Positions 33,919-41,909 of a stretch of 51,223 bases of DNA are shown piece after piece (the first letter of the stretch is position 1; every line of letters starts with the position of its first letter). A model generated the notes under the pieces. It did no database searches and was not told the origin of the DNA. It was given only the letters and a program-made list of their open reading frames with translations. The stretch covers positions 1-51,223 of the forward strand of contig CAMLIZ010000007.1 of NCBI GenBank assembly GCA_946480245.1, in the 5' to 3' direction. The DNA comes from an uncultured Pseudomonadota bacterium (GTDB taxonomy: Bacteria; Pseudomonadota; Gammaproteobacteria; Burkholderiales; Burkholderiaceae). Position numbers and translations under genes: made by a program.

Positions 33919-34944
33919 TCAGCGCCAGGGGCGGTCGTAGGCACCCAGCGTGTGCTGCTGGCCTTCGGCGAGGTGGCCGAGCGCGGCGGTCCACGCCGGC
34001 TGCACCGCGAAGCGCTCGGGCGCTGCGGCGGCGGCGTCGATCGCCTGGCGCCACACGCGCGTCACCTGCTGCACATAGGCCGGGCTGCGCTGGCGGCCCT
34101 CGATCTTTACCGCGCGCACGCCCAGGCGCATCAACTCGGGCAGCAGCGCCAGCGTGTTCAGGCTGGTGGGCTCCTCCAGCGCATAGTCGCGCCGCCCGTT
34201 CACCTCGAAGCGGCCCTTGCACAAGGTGGGGTAGCCGCGCGGCTCGTCGGGCGTGTAGTGGTCGATCAGCAGGCCGTTCAGGCGCACGTCGGTGCCCTGC
34301 GGCCCGTCGCTCCAGCGCACCGCCGAGGGCGGCGAGCACACGCCGGCGTTGTTGGGCGACTGGCCGGTGGCGTAGGAGGAGAGCGCGCAGCGCCCCTCCA
34401 CCATCACGCACAGGCTGCCGAAGCCGAACACCTCGATCTCGGCATCGGTGTTGCGCAGCAGGTGCCCCACCTGCTGCAGCGTCAGCACGCGCGGCAGCAC
34501 CGCGCGCTCGATGCCGTAGTGCCGGCGGTAGAACGCGATCGCCTCATACGTGGTGGCCGAGGCCTGCACCGACAGGTGCAGCCGCAGCGCGGGGTGATGG
34601 CGGCAGGCGTAGGCCATCACTGCCACGTCGGCCACGATCAAGGCGTCCGCGCCCAGGTCCACCGCCGCGTCGACCGCGCGGTACCAGGGCTCGGGGTCGT
34701 CGGCACGCGCAAAGGTGTTGAGGGCCATCAGCACCTTGCGATCGCGGGCGTGCGCGTAGGCCACGCCCTCGCGCAATTGCTCGTCGCTGAAGTTCAGGCC
34801 CGCGAAGTTGCGCGCATTGGTGGCGTTGCGCAGGCCGAGGTACACCGCGTCGGCGCCGGCATCCACCGCGAGCTGCAGGGCGCGCAGCGATCCGGCCGGA
34901 CACACCAGTTCGGGCTTCGTGAGCCCGCGGGTCGAGGAAGGCAT
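33919..34944 (-). CDS. ubiU: UbiU, peptidase-U32-family anaerobic ubiquinone hydroxylation protein
   Basis: 341 residues. N-terminus ELVCPAGSLRALQLAVDAGA, then DAVYLGLRNATNARNFAGLN is typical of U32 proteins. The Fe-S cysteines are visible: FGFGSLCVMVEGRCALSSYA, NNAGVCSPP and YPTLCKGRFEVNG. The end matches (VQQVTRVWRQAIDAAAA). UbiU forms a heterodimer with UbiV and is needed for ubiquinone during denitrification or fermentation in several proteobacteria. It follows nnrS after 11 bases, so the operon joins NO reduction to quinone supply for the quinol-fed NO reductase. Confidence 0.93.
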   Translation of the reverse strand: MPSSTRGLTKPELVCPAGSLRALQLAVDAGADAVYLGLRNATNARNFAGLNFSDEQLREGVAYAHARDRKVLMALNTFARADDPEPWYRAVDAAVDLGADALIVADVAVMAYACRHHPALRLHLSVQASATTYEAIAFYRRHYGIERAVLPRVLTLQQVGHLLRNTDAEIEVFGFGSLCVMVEGRCALSSYATGQSPNNAGVCSPPSAVRWSDGPQGTDVRLNGLLIDHYTPDEPRGYPTLCKGRFEVNGRRDYALEEPTSLNTLALLPELMRLGVRAVKIEGRQRSPAYVQQVTRVWRQAIDAAAAAPERFAVQPAWTAALGHLAEGQQHTLGAYDRPWR

Positions 34945-34955
34945 GGGCCGGCACT

Positions 34956-36230
34956 CTATCGAGCCGGTGTGCGCGCGCCTTGGCCTGGGTCAACGGTTGG
35001 TGGTGCGGCACGCACGTACCAGCGGCCGTAGCGCAGCGCCCACGCCGTCATGCAGCCGGCCCAGGCCAGTGCCGCCATCGGCAGCAGCCCGGGCCCCGGC
35101 AGCAGTGCCGCGCCCAGGCGCAGCAGCACCGCGCCCTGCAGCAGCCAGAACAGGCGCCATGCAAAGGTGTCGGCCGCCACCGTGCGCCGCTCCAGTGCAC
35201 AGGACATGCGCGTGACCATCGCCAGCATCGTGCTGCCGAGAAAGCCCATCGTCAGCGCGTGCAGCGGCGCCAGGCCGAGCGACAGTGCGCCCTGCGTGAT
35301 CGCCATCAGCGCATGCGACAGCGCCGCGAGCGCGAAAGCGACGCCCAGCCACACGAAGCCCAGGTGCAGCATCGCGATCAGGCGCACGCGCAGGCTCTGC
35401 ACGCGCGCCCAGCGCACGGCCAGGCCGAGCAGCAGCAAGGCCACCGCCAGCTCGAACGCCGCCTGCGCCCAGCGCGCCGCGGCCGGCCATGCGGGCCACA
35501 GCAGCTCGGCCGCCGACAACGCGCCCTGCACCACCACGATGCAGCCCTGCGTTTGCAGCAACCCCGGCAGCGCGGCCGCGCCATAGAACGGCACGATGCG
35601 GTGCGACACCACCACGAACACCAGCGTCACGAAGCACCACAGCCCGCCATGCAGCGCTGCGCGCAGCAGGGGCTGCCGATGCAGCAGCAGGCCGAGCAGC
35701 GCCAGCGCAAGCACGCCGCAACCGGCGGCGCAGGCCGCGGCCACCCAGGCGGCATGCTGCTTGTCGTCTGCCTTGCTGCGCCCGAGCAGGCGCATGAAGC
35801 GCAGCGTGAGCAGCCCCCACGCGAACAGGCTAAGGCTCATGCCGGCTGCGGCCAGCGCCAGGCCGGACATCGCACCGCACAGGAACAGCAACCAACCGCC
35901 GGCATAGGCCAGCACCGGCCACCTCAAACTGCTCGCCGCCACCGGCGCCTGGCGCAGCCACTTGGGCCCGGCGGTGAACAGGAAGCCGGCAAAGAACAAG
36001 GGCATGAAACCGTAGCCCATCAGCAGGCCGTGCACGATGCCGCGCGGCACGGCCCACGCCACCGGCACGCCTTGCGCCTGCAACAGCAGCACGGCAACCC
36101 ACCCCAGCGCCGTTCCGGCCAGCAGCACGGCCGCCGCCAGGAAGGCGATGCGATGAGGCGCCTTCCACAAGTGCGCAAGCCGCCCCGCGGGCGGCTTGCG
36201 CTCGGAAGGCGGCGTGGGCCGCCCGGGCAT
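34956..36230 (-). CDS. nnrS: NnrS-family multi-spanning membrane protein
   Basis: 424 residues with about 12 hydrophobic segments. Family motifs: GIVHGLLMGYGFMPLFFAGF, LFTAGPKWLRQAPV, FVVVSHRIVPFYG, and APLHALTMGFLGSTMLAMVT, with conserved His and Arg in the membrane. NnrS proteins are haem- and copper-containing membrane proteins of denitrifiers that relieve NO stress; the mechanism is not settled. The gene overlaps norB by one base (TGATG). A second NnrS-type gene lies at 40593-41786; the two are distant in sequence and not a recent duplication. Confidence 0.86.
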   Translation of the reverse strand: MPGRPTPPSERKPPAGRLAHLWKAPHRIAFLAAAVLLAGTALGWVAVLLLQAQGVPVAWAVPRGIVHGLLMGYGFMPLFFAGFLFTAGPKWLRQAPVAASSLRWPVLAYAGGWLLFLCGAMSGLALAAAGMSLSLFAWGLLTLRFMRLLGRSKADDKQHAAWVAAACAAGCGVLALALLGLLLHRQPLLRAALHGGLWCFVTLVFVVVSHRIVPFYGAAALPGLLQTQGCIVVVQGALSAAELLWPAWPAAARWAQAAFELAVALLLLGLAVRWARVQSLRVRLIAMLHLGFVWLGVAFALAALSHALMAITQGALSLGLAPLHALTMGFLGSTMLAMVTRMSCALERRTVAADTFAWRLFWLLQGAVLLRLGAALLPGPGLLPMAALAWAGCMTAWALRYGRWYVRAAPPTVDPGQGARTPAR

Positions 36231-38512
36231 CAGCCTGCCCGCACCACGCGCACGGCGGGCGACGCAGGCACCGCCACCACCGGCGAGCGGCGCAGCAGCT
36301 TCAGCGCATACACGGCCAGCACCACGGCACCGGCAGCGAACACCACATCACCCGGCACGCGCAGCCACACCAGCGTTTGCATCAGGCTCGAGTGCACGAT
36401 CTCCGGCGAGCGCGCGTACCACAGGCCCTTGGAGATGCTGGCCCAGGCCTGGTAGATGCCGGCCGGCACCAGCGACATGAACACCATCATCGCCAGGCCC
36501 AGGTTCAGGCCCCAGAAGGCCGGTGCCAGCAGCCGGTCGGCATGCAGCGAGCGCGCATACAGGCCGCGCAGGCAGAACAGCAGCAGGCCGATGCCCAGCA
36601 TGCCGTACACGCCGAACAGCGCCGCATGCCCGTGGGCCGCCGTGAGGTTCAGGCCCTGCACGTAGTACAGCGACGCGGGCGGGTTGATCGCGAAGCCGAG
36701 CATGCCGGCGCCCACCGTGTTCCAGAAGCCCACGGCCACGAAGCACAGGATCGGCCACTTGTAGGCGGCCACCCAGGGCGCCGCCTGCGTGCGCTTGTAG
36801 TTGTGCCAGCCTTCCAGCCCGATCAGCGCCAGCGGCACCACCTCGAGCGCGGAGAACACGGCACCCACGGCGATCACCGAGGTCGGCGTGCCGGTCCAGT
36901 ACAGGTGGTGCAAGGTGCCCAGGATGCCGCCGAACAGGAACACGATGGTCTCGGCGACGATCGCCTTGTTGGCGCTGGCCGCACGCACCAGGCCCAGGCG
37001 GGTGAAGATCAGCGCGACCACGGCGGTGGCGAACACTTCGAAGAAGCCTTCCACCCACAGGTGCACCAGCCACCAGCGCCAGTACTCGATCATCGAGTAA
37101 TGGGTGTGCTGGCCCCAGGTGAGCGAGGTGGCGTAGAAGCCGCCGATGCAGGCCGCCGACAGGAACACCATCGCGATCAGGCCGCGAGTTTCCGAGGGCT
37201 TCATCAGCGCGGGCCACAGTGCACGGCCCATCAGCAGCAGCCAGAACAGCAGGCCGACGAACAGCAGGATCTGCCACACGCGGCCCATGCTGGTGAACTC
37301 CAGCCCCTGGTTGCCGACCCAGAACGAGAAGTCCATGCCCGCGCGTTGCAGGTGGCCCAGCCAACCGGTGGCGGTGGAGCCCACGACGATCAGGATCAGC
37401 GCCCAGAACAGCGCGTCCACGCCCAGCTTCTGCAGCTTGGGCTCATGGCCGGACAAAAGCGGCGCGATGTACAGGCCCGTGGCCAGCCAGGCGGTGGCGA
37501 TCCAGAAGATGCCCACCTGCGTGTGCACGGTTCGGCTGACCACATAAGGCAGCACCTCGCCGAGCGGAATGCCGAAGAACGCGCGCCCTTCGACCGCATA
37601 GTGCGCGGTGATGGCACCCATGCCGATCTGCAACAGCAGCAGGCCGATCACCGTGAAGAAGTACTTGCGCGTGGCGCGCATCGACGGCGTCGGCGTGGCG
37701 CCGAACAGCGGGTCCGACTTGGGCGGCGCGGCCTCGGGCTCTTCCTTGCGGGCGCCCTGCAGCCACAGCATCGAGGCGATGCCGCCGATCAGCAGCACCA
37801 CGCTCACGATCGTCCAGATGGCCGACGAGCTGCCCATCGTGTTGCCCACCAGCGGCTCATGCGGCCAGTTGCTGGTGTACGACAGGCCGCTCTCGTTGGG
37901 CCGGTCGGTGGCCGCAGCCCAGCTGGACCAGAAGAAGAACGCGGTCAGCGCCTGCCGGTTCGATGCGTCGGGGATCGCGTTGTCCTCCATCGCGTACTGG
38001 TCGCGCAGTGCCTCGAGCCGCGGGTCGGTGCCGAACAGGCCCTCGATGTGCTGCGCCACGGCGCGGATGGCCTGCGCACGCTCGGGCGACACGGTGATCG
38101 TGCCGTTGCCTGCGTGGTAGGTGTTGGCGCGCATCGTGGTCTTCACCTGCGCGTCCACCGCCGCCTGGTCGGCAGCGCCGAGACGGTCGAAGCTGCGGTG
38201 AAAGCTCTGCTGCGCATACACGTCGCGCAGGGCCAGCGCCTCGCGGTGCAGCCAGTCGGCCGACCAGTCGGGCGCCACGTAGCTGCCGTGGCCCCAGACG
38301 GTGCCCAGCTGCTGGCCGCCGGCAGCCAGCCAGGCCTGCTGGCCGCGCTGCACCTGCTCGCCGGTGTACAGCGTCTGGCCGTCGGTGGTGACCACCGCCT
38401 TCGGGATCGGCGGTGCGCTCAGGTAGATCTCCCAGCCGAGATAGGCCAGGACGGAGAAGGACAGCAGGCAGATGATGCCCAGCCATCTCCACAACTTGGC
38501 AGTGGGTTGCAT
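36230..38512 (-). CDS. norB: Quinol-dependent nitric oxide reductase (single-subunit qNor)
   Basis: 760 residues from ATG 38512, the usual length of qNor; an in-frame codon at 38599 lies upstream of the predicted transcription start. The N-terminal extension with its own helix and periplasmic domain (QVQRGQQAWLAAGGQQLGTV, WGHGSYVAPDWSADWLHREA) replaces the NorC subunit, so electrons come from quinol. The catalytic core: TVHTQVGIFWIATAWLATGL, HTHYSMIEYWRWWLVHLWVE with GFFEVFATAVVA, HHLYWTGTP, and AHGHAALFGVYGM, giving haem and FeB histidines and the acidic residue near FeB. It reduces 2 NO to N2O at the inner membrane. First gene of norB-nnrS-ubiU-ubiV-ubiT. Also called norZ in some species. 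Confidence 0.94.
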   Translation of the reverse strand: MQPTAKLWRWLGIICLLSFSVLAYLGWEIYLSAPPIPKAVVTTDGQTLYTGEQVQRGQQAWLAAGGQQLGTVWGHGSYVAPDWSADWLHREALALRDVYAQQSFHRSFDRLGAADQAAVDAQVKTTMRANTYHAGNGTITVSPERAQAIRAVAQHIEGLFGTDPRLEALRDQYAMEDNAIPDASNRQALTAFFFWSSWAAATDRPNESGLSYTSNWPHEPLVGNTMGSSSAIWTIVSVVLLIGGIASMLWLQGARKEEPEAAPPKSDPLFGATPTPSMRATRKYFFTVIGLLLLQIGMGAITAHYAVEGRAFFGIPLGEVLPYVVSRTVHTQVGIFWIATAWLATGLYIAPLLSGHEPKLQKLGVDALFWALILIVVGSTATGWLGHLQRAGMDFSFWVGNQGLEFTSMGRVWQILLFVGLLFWLLLMGRALWPALMKPSETRGLIAMVFLSAACIGGFYATSLTWGQHTHYSMIEYWRWWLVHLWVEGFFEVFATAVVALIFTRLGLVRAASANKAIVAETIVFLFGGILGTLHHLYWTGTPTSVIAVGAVFSALEVVPLALIGLEGWHNYKRTQAAPWVAAYKWPILCFVAVGFWNTVGAGMLGFAINPPASLYYVQGLNLTAAHGHAALFGVYGMLGIGLLLFCLRGLYARSLHADRLLAPAFWGLNLGLAMMVFMSLVPAGIYQAWASISKGLWYARSPEIVHSSLMQTLVWLRVPGDVVFAAGAVVLAVYALKLLRRSPVVAVPASPAVRVVRAG

Positions 38513-38551
38513 GGTTCTATGGCGGCACGGGCCGCGCGGTGGTTGACGAAT

Positions 38552-38604
38552 AAGGTGCATGCAATGTGCACCTTTGATTCCGCGCCGACATTGATCCACA
38601 GCAA
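38552..38604 (-). promoter_or_regulatory. norB promoter: FNR-like box overlapped downstream by NsrR-like operator
   Basis: FNR-like box at 38591-38604 (plus strand TTGAT-CCAC-AGCAA, 9/10). Its centre is exactly 29.5 bases before the minus-strand hexamer CACATT (38568-38563), giving a start at 38556. An NsrR-like palindrome at 38552-38574 covers -18 to +5: left half AAGGTGCAT, 5 spacer bases, right half GTGCACCTT; the outer eight bases AAGGTGCA / TGCACCTT are perfectly complementary. Low oxygen would activate, and NO would relieve NsrR. Inferred from sequence. Confidence 0.65.
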
Positions 38605-38647
38605 ACCGCGGGCATCACCCGGGCAACCTGGCGCCACACCCACCGCC

Positions 38648-38707
38648 TTGCGCCAGGTCAAGACTTGTGCGGCGGCAAAGATGGAAGATCAATGCATCTT
38701 TCGGAGG
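38648..38707 (+). promoter_or_regulatory. nsrR promoter: NsrR-like operator, weak FNR-like box, and strong SD before a TTG start
   Basis: NsrR-like palindrome at 38678-38700: left half AAGATGGAA, right half ATGCATCTT (perfect half), 5 bases between. A weak FNR-like box TTGCG-CCAG-GTCAA lies at 38648-38661 (7/10) with GAAGAT (38684-38689) exactly 29.5 bases on; start at 38696, so the operator spans -18 to +5, the same as at norB. A sigma-70 alternative is TTGTGC-17-ATCAAT (38665-38693). The SD GGAGG sits at 38703-38707, 8 bases before TTG 38716. Confidence 0.5.
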
Positions 38708-38715
38708 CCCTCGCC

Positions 38716-39147
38716 TTGAAGCTCAGCACCTTCACCGACTACAGCCTGCGCGTGCTCATCTTCCTGGCCACGCGGCCCGAGCAGCGCGCCACGATCGCCG
38801 AAATCGCCGAGGCTTTTCAGGTGTCGGAGCATCACCTCACGAAGGTGGTGCACTTCCTGGCCAAGCAGGGCTGGCTGGTGAGCACGCGTGGCCGCGGCGG
38901 CGGCCTGATGCTGGGCAGGCCGGCCAGCGAGATCGTCGTGGGCCACGTGGTGCGCGACACCGAAGGCCCGGTGCGCCCGGCCGAGTGCTTCGAGGACGAC
39001 CGCGGCGACTGCTGCCTGCTGCCGGTGTGCCAGCTGCGCGACGTGCTCGGCGAGGCGGTAGCGGCGTTCAACGCCGTGCTCGACCGCTACACCTTGCAGG
39101 ACGTGGTGCGCAACCCGCGCGCGATCCGACGCATGTTGCATACATGA
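38716..39147 (+). CDS. nsrR: NsrR-type Rrf2 family NO-sensing repressor
   Basis: 143 residues from a TTG at 38716. This start is chosen because a clear GGAGG lies 8 bases before it, and family proteins begin MxLTxFTDYxLR, matched here by KLSTFTDYSLRVLIFLA; an ATG at 38692 would put the operator inside the gene. The winged helix is ATIAEIAEAFQVSEHHLTKV with VHFLAKQGWLVSTRGRGGGL. The Fe-S cysteines are present: ECFEDDRGDCCLLPVCQLRD. NsrR holds an iron-sulfur cluster that reacts with NO and so lets go of DNA. It starts an operon with DUF59, a membrane protein and nnrS, and is probably autoregulated. Confidence 0.88.
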   Translation: MKLSTFTDYSLRVLIFLATRPEQRATIAEIAEAFQVSEHHLTKVVHFLAKQGWLVSTRGRGGGLMLGRPASEIVVGHVVRDTEGPVRPAECFEDDRGDCCLLPVCQLRDVLGEAVAAFNAVLDRYTLQDVVRNPRAIRRMLHT

Positions 39148-39148
39148 G

Positions 39149-39484
39149 ATGAGCATGAGCCAGCCCTTCCCCTACCTCGGCGAAGAGCCGCTGCGCGAGC
39201 CCATCACGGCCGCGCTGCGCCGCGTGATCGACCCCGAGGTGGGCCTGTCGATCGTCGACGTGGGCCTGATCTACCAGGTGACCGTGGCGGACCAGCGCGT
39301 GCACGTGCTGATGACCATGACCTCGGCCGCCTGCCCGGCGGTGGACGAGATCATGGACGAAGCCGAACGCCGGCTCGACCCCGTGGTGCCGGCCGCCTAC
39401 CGCATCGAGCTGGAGCTGTGCTGGGAGCCGCCGTGGACGCCCGCCTGCATCACGCCCGAGGGGCGCAAGCAGATGGGGTGGTGA
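39149..39484 (+). CDS. DUF59/MIP18-family iron-sulfur assembly protein (SufT-like)
   Basis: 111 residues. The domain pattern is ALRRVIDPEVGLSIVDVGLI (D-P-E-x9-GLI), then TMTSAACPAVDEIMDEAERR with the conserved cysteine, and CWEPPWTPACITPEGRKQMG (W-x-PPW-x-P, second Cys). Members (SufT, PaaD, MIP18) help insert iron-sulfur clusters into target proteins. The ATG lies one base past the nsrR stop; a second ATG two codons on is also possible. Encoded within the NsrR operon, so it is plausible that it repairs clusters damaged by NO. Confidence 0.88.
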   Translation: MSMSQPFPYLGEEPLREPITAALRRVIDPEVGLSIVDVGLIYQVTVADQRVHVLMTMTSAACPAVDEIMDEAERRLDPVVPAAYRIELELCWEPPWTPACITPEGRKQMGW

Positions 39485-40596
39485 TGGCCACGCCCGCGCG
39501 CCCGCTGCTCGCGCTCGCCTTCGGTGCGCTGGTGGCCGGCATGCTGGGCGGCCTGCTGCGCGCCGGCGCGCTGCCACCCCAGGCGGCACCGGCCCTGCTC
39601 GGCGCCGCGGCCGCATGGCACGCGGCGCTGATGATCTGCGCCTTCTTCGGCACGGTGATCGGCATCGAGCGCGCGGTGGCCCTGAAGCACCCGGCCGCCT
39701 TCACGCCGCCGCTGGCCTCGGCCGCAGGCGGCGTGGCGCTGTTGCTCGGCGCCGTGCCGGTGGCGCACGCTGCCTTCGTGGCCGCAGGCGCGGGCTTCGT
39801 GCTGGCCAATGCAGCCATCGTGCGACGCCAGCCAGCGCCGCACACCGCCTTGCTGCTGCTGGCCGCCGTGGCCTGGCTGGGCGGCAGCCTGCTGTACATG
39901 GCGCAGCCCGGGCAGCCGGCCGTGCTGGCACTGTGGTTTGCGTTCCTGGTGCTCACGATCGCCGCCGAGCGCCTGGAGATGACGCGCCTGATGCGGCATC
40001 GGCGTGGCGCGCAGCCGCTGCTGTACGCGCTGACCGGCGCGCTGCTGGGCAGCGCCGCGCTGTCGCTGCCGTGGCCGCGTGCCGGCGGGCTGCTCTACGG
40101 TGTGGCACTGGCGGGGCTGGCGCTGTGGCTGGCCGCCTTCGACATCGCGCGCCGCACCGTGCGCACACCCGGCCTCACGCGCTACATGGCGCTGTGCCTG
40201 CTCGGCGGCTATGCGTGGCTGGCCGCCGGCGGCGTGGCCTGGGCGCTCACCGCCCTGGGCCAGCCGACCGCGCGCGACGCGGCCCTGCATGCCATCGGCC
40301 TGGGCTTCGTGTTCAGCATGGTGATGGGTCATGCGCCGGTCATCCTGCCGGCCGTGGCACGCATCAAGATCGCCTTCGGCTGGGCCTTCTACCTGCCGCT
40401 GGCCGCGCTGCACGGCTCGCTGCTGCTGCGGCTGGCCGGTGCCTGGCTTGCGCCGGGCCTGCTGGCCGTGGGCGCCGCGCTCAATGCGGCGTCGCTCGTC
40501 CTCTTCCTCTTCACGATGGCCGGCGGCGCCGTCGCCTGGCGCGTGCGCCATGGCGGCGCGCCGCGTCGCGCCGCACTGCGCACCCGAACACCATGA
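39484..40596 (+). CDS. Polytopic membrane protein of the NO-response operon (NnrS neighbour)
   Basis: 370 residues from ATG 39484 (TGATG overlap with the previous stop); GTG 39481 is equally possible. About 10-12 hydrophobic segments, Ala/Leu-rich. Recognisable stretches: IGIERAVALKHPAAFTPPLA, AERLEMTRLMRHRRG, GLGFVFSMVMGHAPVILPAV, ARIKIAFGWAFYLPLAALHG. The conserved His/Arg motifs at membrane edges (MGHAPVILP) recall NnrS-like architecture, but it does not carry the full NnrS signature. Found commonly next to nnrS in denitrifiers to my knowledge; function unknown. It overlaps the following nnrS by 4 bases. Confidence 0.72.
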   Translation: MATPARPLLALAFGALVAGMLGGLLRAGALPPQAAPALLGAAAAWHAALMICAFFGTVIGIERAVALKHPAAFTPPLASAAGGVALLLGAVPVAHAAFVAAGAGFVLANAAIVRRQPAPHTALLLLAAVAWLGGSLLYMAQPGQPAVLALWFAFLVLTIAAERLEMTRLMRHRRGAQPLLYALTGALLGSAALSLPWPRAGGLLYGVALAGLALWLAAFDIARRTVRTPGLTRYMALCLLGGYAWLAAGGVAWALTALGQPTARDAALHAIGLGFVFSMVMGHAPVILPAVARIKIAFGWAFYLPLAALHGSLLLRLAGAWLAPGLLAVGAALNAASLVLFLFTMAGGAVAWRVRHGGAPRRAALRTRTP

Positions 40597-41786
40597 CCAC
40601 CTACCTGCACATCGAAGAACCCGTACCGCCCGCCGCGCCGCGCACGCTGGCGCTGTGGGAGCTCGGCTTCCGCCCGTTCTACCTGCTGGCCAGCGGCTTT
40701 GCTGCGCTGTCCATCGCGCTCTGGGGCGCGCAGAACGTGGGCTGGCTGGGCGTGCCGTACCTCAGTGGTCCGGTGCTGCATGCGCACGAGATGCTGTTCG
40801 GCTTCACGCTCGCGGTGATCGTGGGCTTCCTGTTCACCGCCGGACGCAATTGGTCCGGCCAGCCCACGCCCACCGGCCGCGCGCTGATGGCGCTGGCCGC
40901 GCTGTGGCTGGCCGCGCGCGTGCTCGCGCTCACGCCCTGGGGCGTGGCCGCAGCGGCGGCCAACGCCGGCTTCGCCTGGTGCAGCGCCTGGGCGTTGTGG
41001 CGGGCGCTGCGCGCGGGCGGCAACCGGCGCAACTACTTCTTCGTGGCGCTGCTCGTGGTGATGGGCTTCGGCTCGATCGCCGTGCACTTGTCGCAACAGG
41101 GCTGGCTGCCGCTGCCGCCGTGGGCCGGGCTGCAGTTGGGGCTGGACGTGGTGCTGTTCATGATGAGCGTGATGGCCGGCCGCGTGGTGCCGATGTTCAC
41201 CAACAACGGCGTGCCCGGCGCGCAGGCGCTGCGCGAGCCATGGGTGGAGCGTGCGGCGCTCGGCTCGGTGCTGGCGCTGCTGGCCGCCGACGTGGGCGGC
41301 CTGCAGGGGCCGGCGCTGTTCGCGCTGCTGGCCGCGGCCGCTTTTGCGCACGCGCATCGCCTGCTGCTGTGGCAGCCGTGGCGCACGCTGCGCACCCCGC
41401 TGGTGTGGGTGCTGCATGCGGCGTATGCGTGGATTCCGCTGCACCTCGCGCTGCGCGCGGCCGCCGCGCTGGGCGCGGTGCCGCCCACGCTGGCCACGCA
41501 CGCCCTCACGGCCGGCGCCATCGGCGCGCTGGTGATCGGCATGATGACCCGCACCGCCCGCGGCCACACGGCGCGCCCGCTGCGTGCCGACCGCTGGGAC
41601 GTGGCCATGTACACGCTGGTGCTGGCCGGCGGCGCGGTGCGCGTGCTGCTGCCGCTGCTGCTGCCCGCGGCCTACCTGCCCGCGATCGCTGCGTCGGCAA
41701 CCTTGTGGTCGCTTGGCTTCGCGCTGTATGCGCTGCGCTACGGGCCGATGCTGCTGCGCCCGCGGCTGGACGGCAAGCCGGGCTGA
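40593..41786 (+). CDS. nnrS: NnrS family protein (second copy)
   Basis: 397 residues, start ATG overlapping the previous stop (ATGA). Strong NnrS signature: WELGFRPFYLLASGFAALSI, GPVLHAHEMLFGFTLAVIVG, FLFTAGRNWSGQPTPTGRAL, MMSVMAGRVVPMFTNNGVPG and TAGAIGALVIGMMTRTARGH. Twelve predicted membrane segments. It is the better NnrS match of the two in the window. Last gene of the nsrR operon; an NsrR-like box begins 17 bases after its stop and belongs to the next gene. Confidence 0.92.
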   Translation: MTTYLHIEEPVPPAAPRTLALWELGFRPFYLLASGFAALSIALWGAQNVGWLGVPYLSGPVLHAHEMLFGFTLAVIVGFLFTAGRNWSGQPTPTGRALMALAALWLAARVLALTPWGVAAAAANAGFAWCSAWALWRALRAGGNRRNYFFVALLVVMGFGSIAVHLSQQGWLPLPPWAGLQLGLDVVLFMMSVMAGRVVPMFTNNGVPGAQALREPWVERAALGSVLALLAADVGGLQGPALFALLAAAAFAHAHRLLLWQPWRTLRTPLVWVLHAAYAWIPLHLALRAAAALGAVPPTLATHALTAGAIGALVIGMMTRTARGHTARPLRADRWDVAMYTLVLAGGAVRVLLPLLLPAAYLPAIAASATLWSLGFALYALRYGPMLLRPRLDGKPG

Positions 41787-41802
41787 GCCGCCGCCTCCCG
41801 TA

Positions 41803-41877
41803 AACATGCATCGCGCATGCACCTTCAACTGATGTTGCTCAACGCGGCAGGCAAGCGCCGCCCCTAGCATCGACCCA
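41803..41877 (+). promoter_or_regulatory. Cytochrome c gene promoter: NsrR-like box beside an FNR-like box at -41.5
   Basis: NsrR-like palindrome at 41803-41825: left half AACATGCAT (full match to AANATGCAT), right half ATGCACCTT (one mismatch to ATGCATNTT), 5 bases between. FNR-like box CTGAT-GTTG-CTCAA at 41829-41842 (8/10), centre exactly 29.5 bases before TAGCAT at 41865-41870; start predicted at 41877. Here the NsrR site lies upstream of the activator site (-74 to -52) and not over the start, unlike norB. Confidence 0.55.
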
Positions 41878-41909
41878 TTGCCTTCCATCCACCTCTTAAA
41901 GGATCCGAG

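Noticed and set aside
36377..38719. A 780-codon plus-strand frame opposite norB
   Set aside because: Composition artefact; norB motifs on the minus strand are unmistakable.
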